A stretch of DNA of 64,000 nucleotides from NCBI RefSeq assembly GCF_043641075.1, contig NZ_JBHZRC010000002.1:1-64000 (forward strand), written 5' to 3'. A program made the translations under genes and the position numbers. Below the pieces are notes generated by a model. That model saw nothing but the letters and a program-made list of their open reading frames with translations, had not been told where the DNA came from and did not search any database. The first letter of the stretch is position 1. The number at the start of each line of letters is the position of its first letter. The stretch comes from Bacillus_BD oryzisoli_A. GTDB taxonomy: Bacteria > Bacillota > Bacilli > Bacillales > Cytobacillaceae. Shown one piece after another: positions 62,356 to 64,000 of the stretch.

Positions 62356-63092
62356 ACTAGTGTACCTCCTACAGTTGGAAACAGACGTTGATAGGCCTCA
62401 GCATATTTGATCTTACTGCCTGAAACGTTGATGGCACTACCGATGTTACGACCAGCTTGCATACCGCGGCGCTTCGCTAATTCTGAATAATACTCCCATA
62501 GATGTTCTTGTGCATTCATACATTCCATTGCTTTACGCTTACGATCAAACACAGAACTAATATCTAAAAAGGCATTCGGTTTGAAATCACATTGTTCCGG
62601 TTGATGGGGCTCAAATGAGAATACTTGAGGTGCCCCTAGTATACCGTGTTCTGCAGGATAGCCTTCTGCTTGAGCAAGAACGCGGCATTCAAGAGCAAAT
62701 TCTGCTGTTCGCTTATGGTCAAAATTATATGGATCCTCAAGTGAATGAGTCAGGATGATTTCAGGTTGATGTTCTCTAAATTCATTAACAACAATATCCT
62801 GTAATTCCTTTGTTATTTGTAAAGGATAATCCCCAGCATCTAAGAAGCGAATTTCTGCTCCTAAAATTCTAGCTGCTTCTTCTGACTCAGCACGGCGTTT
62901 TGCCTTAATTTCATCTAATGTTTTTCCTTCTTTCCATAAACGGGCAGACTCTCCTCTTTCACCAAAAGATAAACAGATGACACGGACTTGATATCCTTGA
63001 TCATGATATAGAGCGATTGCTCCCCCACAACGCCAAATAAAATCTGCTGAATGGGCACTTATAACTGTAATTGTTTTTTGTGTATTAGACAT
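62352..63092 (-). CDS. galB: 4-oxalomesaconate hydratase, GalB-like (PIG-L/LmbE family)
   Basis: This 246-residue PIG-L-fold protein matches GalB of Pseudomonas putida, which hydrates 4-oxalomesaconate in gallate and protocatechuate 4,5-cleavage. The zinc motif of the family reads AHSADFIWRCGG (the AHPDD variant), followed by CLSFGERGESARLWKEG, HSLEDPYNFDHKRTAEF and FEPHQPEQCDF. Most PIG-L proteins are deacetylases, so GalB function rests on overall similarity and on the neighbouring aldolase. Translation is coupled to the aldolase gene. Confidence 0.83.
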   Translation of the reverse strand: MSNTQKTITVISAHSADFIWRCGGAIALYHDQGYQVRVICLSFGERGESARLWKEGKTLDEIKAKRRAESEEAARILGAEIRFLDAGDYPLQITKELQDIVVNEFREHQPEIILTHSLEDPYNFDHKRTAEFALECRVLAQAEGYPAEHGILGAPQVFSFEPHQPEQCDFKPNAFLDISSVFDRKRKAMECMNAQEHLWEYYSELAKRRGMQAGRNIGSAINVSGSKIKYAEAYQRLFPTVGGTLV

Positions 63093-63180
63093 GATTTAAT
63101 TCCCCTTTACCATCGTTTTACTACTCAGATCATATATTTGAAATACCGATTATAATGATAAGTATACTTTTATTTGGTTT

Positions 63181-64000
63181 TTATCTTTTTAAGGTTTGTA
63201 AATCAGCGTGTTTTTGAATAAACTGTATGACTACATTATTGAATTCTTGCGGTGCCTCACTTGGAAGAAAATGTCCATAAGGCAATACAGCCATTTCAGA
63301 ATTTGGAATAAGTGAATGAACTCTCTCACCCATACTTAAGTCATTTACTTTATCCTCTGATCCCCATACGACCATTGTTGGTACTTTTATATGTGGCAAT
63401 CTTCTTTGAAGATTGTATCTTGCCCTATGTAAAGGCTGATTCATATGATTTAAGATTTTTTGATAGGCTTCAACAGCATCTGTTATCTTTGTACGCTCAT
63501 ACCATCTTTGAGCCTTTTCTTCTATATTAATGCTTCCTGGTTCAGTCGTTTGCTTAATATGTTGTAAAATATCTTCGTAAGAAGGCGGAGTAAAAGCAGT
63601 CATGGTTGATAAGGTTCGAGTTGAAATGCCACCATTGCCTACCAATGTTAATGTACGGATACGTTCTGGACTTTCATATCCAAAAAGGGCTGCCACCCAT
63701 CCGCCCATGGAATGACCTACTACGTGTGTTGACGAAGCCCCAATTGCATCCTGAAACTCTCTTACAAAATCGGCTAGGTACGAAAACGAATACTCCACTG
63801 GAAGTCGGTCTCCATTACCCCATCCTACAAAATCTGGAGCGTACACATGAAAGTACTTGCTAAGTTCTTCAATATTTTTTAACCAATAATCGCCGCCTGT
63901 ATAGAATCCAACCCCGTGAAGCAGGATCAGCGGCTCGCCCTGACCTGCTTCTAAGTAATAAGTTGTACCGTGACTTAATTGAATCTGGTTTTCATTAATC
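63181..64000 (-). CDS. Alpha/beta hydrolase, N-terminus beyond the window
   Basis: The frame stays open to the window edge; an internal GTG at 63846 is not the real start, since residues such as QGEPLILLHGVGFYTGGDYW lie upstream. The oxyanion region is LILLHGVGF, the nucleophile Ser is in VVGHSMGGW, the acid Asp in VVWGSEDKVND and the His in LPYGHFLP. This resembles C-C bond hydrolases of meta-cleavage pathways as well as simple esterases, so the role is open. It precedes galB by 88 bp on the same strand and is probably part of the same operon. Confidence 0.8.
   Translation of the reverse strand, partial: INENQIQLSHGTTYYLEAGQGEPLILLHGVGFYTGGDYWLKNIEELSKYFHVYAPDFVGWGNGDRLPVEYSFSYLADFVREFQDAIGASSTHVVGHSMGGWVAALFGYESPERIRTLTLVGNGGISTRTLSTMTAFTPPSYEDILQHIKQTTEPGSINIEEKAQRWYERTKITDAVEAYQKILNHMNQPLHRARYNLQRRLPHIKVPTMVVWGSEDKVNDLSMGERVHSLIPNSEMAVLPYGHFLPSEAPQEFNNVVIQFIQKHADLQTLKR

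Noticed and set aside
1..64000. CRISPR arrays, prophage, integrative element ends, rRNA or tRNA genes
   Set aside because: No regularly spaced repeats, integrase, phage structural genes, long att-type repeats or recognisable RNA gene sequences were seen.

Overview
The window looks like chromosomal DNA from a Bacillaceae species, a soil or environmental Bacillus-like genus. The evidence is low G+C, strong AGGAGG ribosome binding sites with many TTG and GTG starts, Rho-independent terminators after most genes, Gram-positive lipobox and membrane-protein styles, and MhqR and PerR type operators. No rRNA, tRNA or CRISPR array was seen.

Layout. Positions 1-682 hold the 3' end of an acidic repeat protein, broken by a 100-N assembly gap. 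Positions 0.8-17.6 kb are mostly ordinary single genes: DUF805, AEC transporter, standalone FabH, threonine-aldolase-like enzyme, PAF-acetylhydrolase-like hydrolase, PAS-GGDEF cyclase, DUF502, HAD phosphatase, a MarR/MFS pair and a CysJ-like reductase module. An IS3-family element (17938-19387) has inserted into a palindromic repeat next to a CorA gene. Positions 20.4-37.2 kb carry an MhqR-type quinone-stress locus, DUF4317, CBS, DHA2 MFS, CarD, MarR-like, a two-component system, DUF3891, a nitronate monooxygenase and two tandem cold-shock genes. Positions 37.6-42.9 kb carry a three-gene ABC-2 exporter, then ahpF and ahpC with matching promoter/operator regions.

The accessory part runs from 43.0 kb to the end, all on the minus strand, and is catabolic. 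One unit (46809 down to 43016) encodes an MFS permease, a zinc alcohol dehydrogenase, an SDR and a cupin dioxygenase related to 2,4'-dihydroxyacetophenone dioxygenase. A V4R/PucR-type sensor-regulator follows. A seven-gene unit (57932 down to 49275) encodes glutathione-independent formaldehyde dehydrogenase, formate dehydrogenase, FdhD, a complete TRAP transporter (DctP, DctQ, DctM) and an aldehyde dehydrogenase. A GntR regulator and an aromatic-acid MFS permease precede an SDR, a LigK/GalC-type aldolase, a GalB-type 4-oxalomesaconate hydratase and an alpha/beta hydrolase that runs off the window. These suggest uptake and oxidation of aromatic or methyl-bearing acids, with formaldehyde and formate disposed of by the central unit.

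The strongest finding is that the formate dehydrogenase gene is a single selenoprotein gene. An in-frame UGA at 56235-56233 is followed 12 nt later by a six-base-pair hairpin with a GGUCU loop, the arrangement of the E. coli fdhF SECIS. Naive gene calling splits it into two proteins. Other points of interest are a mapped IS insertion with a 3-bp target duplication inside a dispersed palindrome family, an A6G frameshift site in the IS, a conserved hairpin beside the ribosome binding site of both cold-shock genes, and several gene remnants and very small genes.
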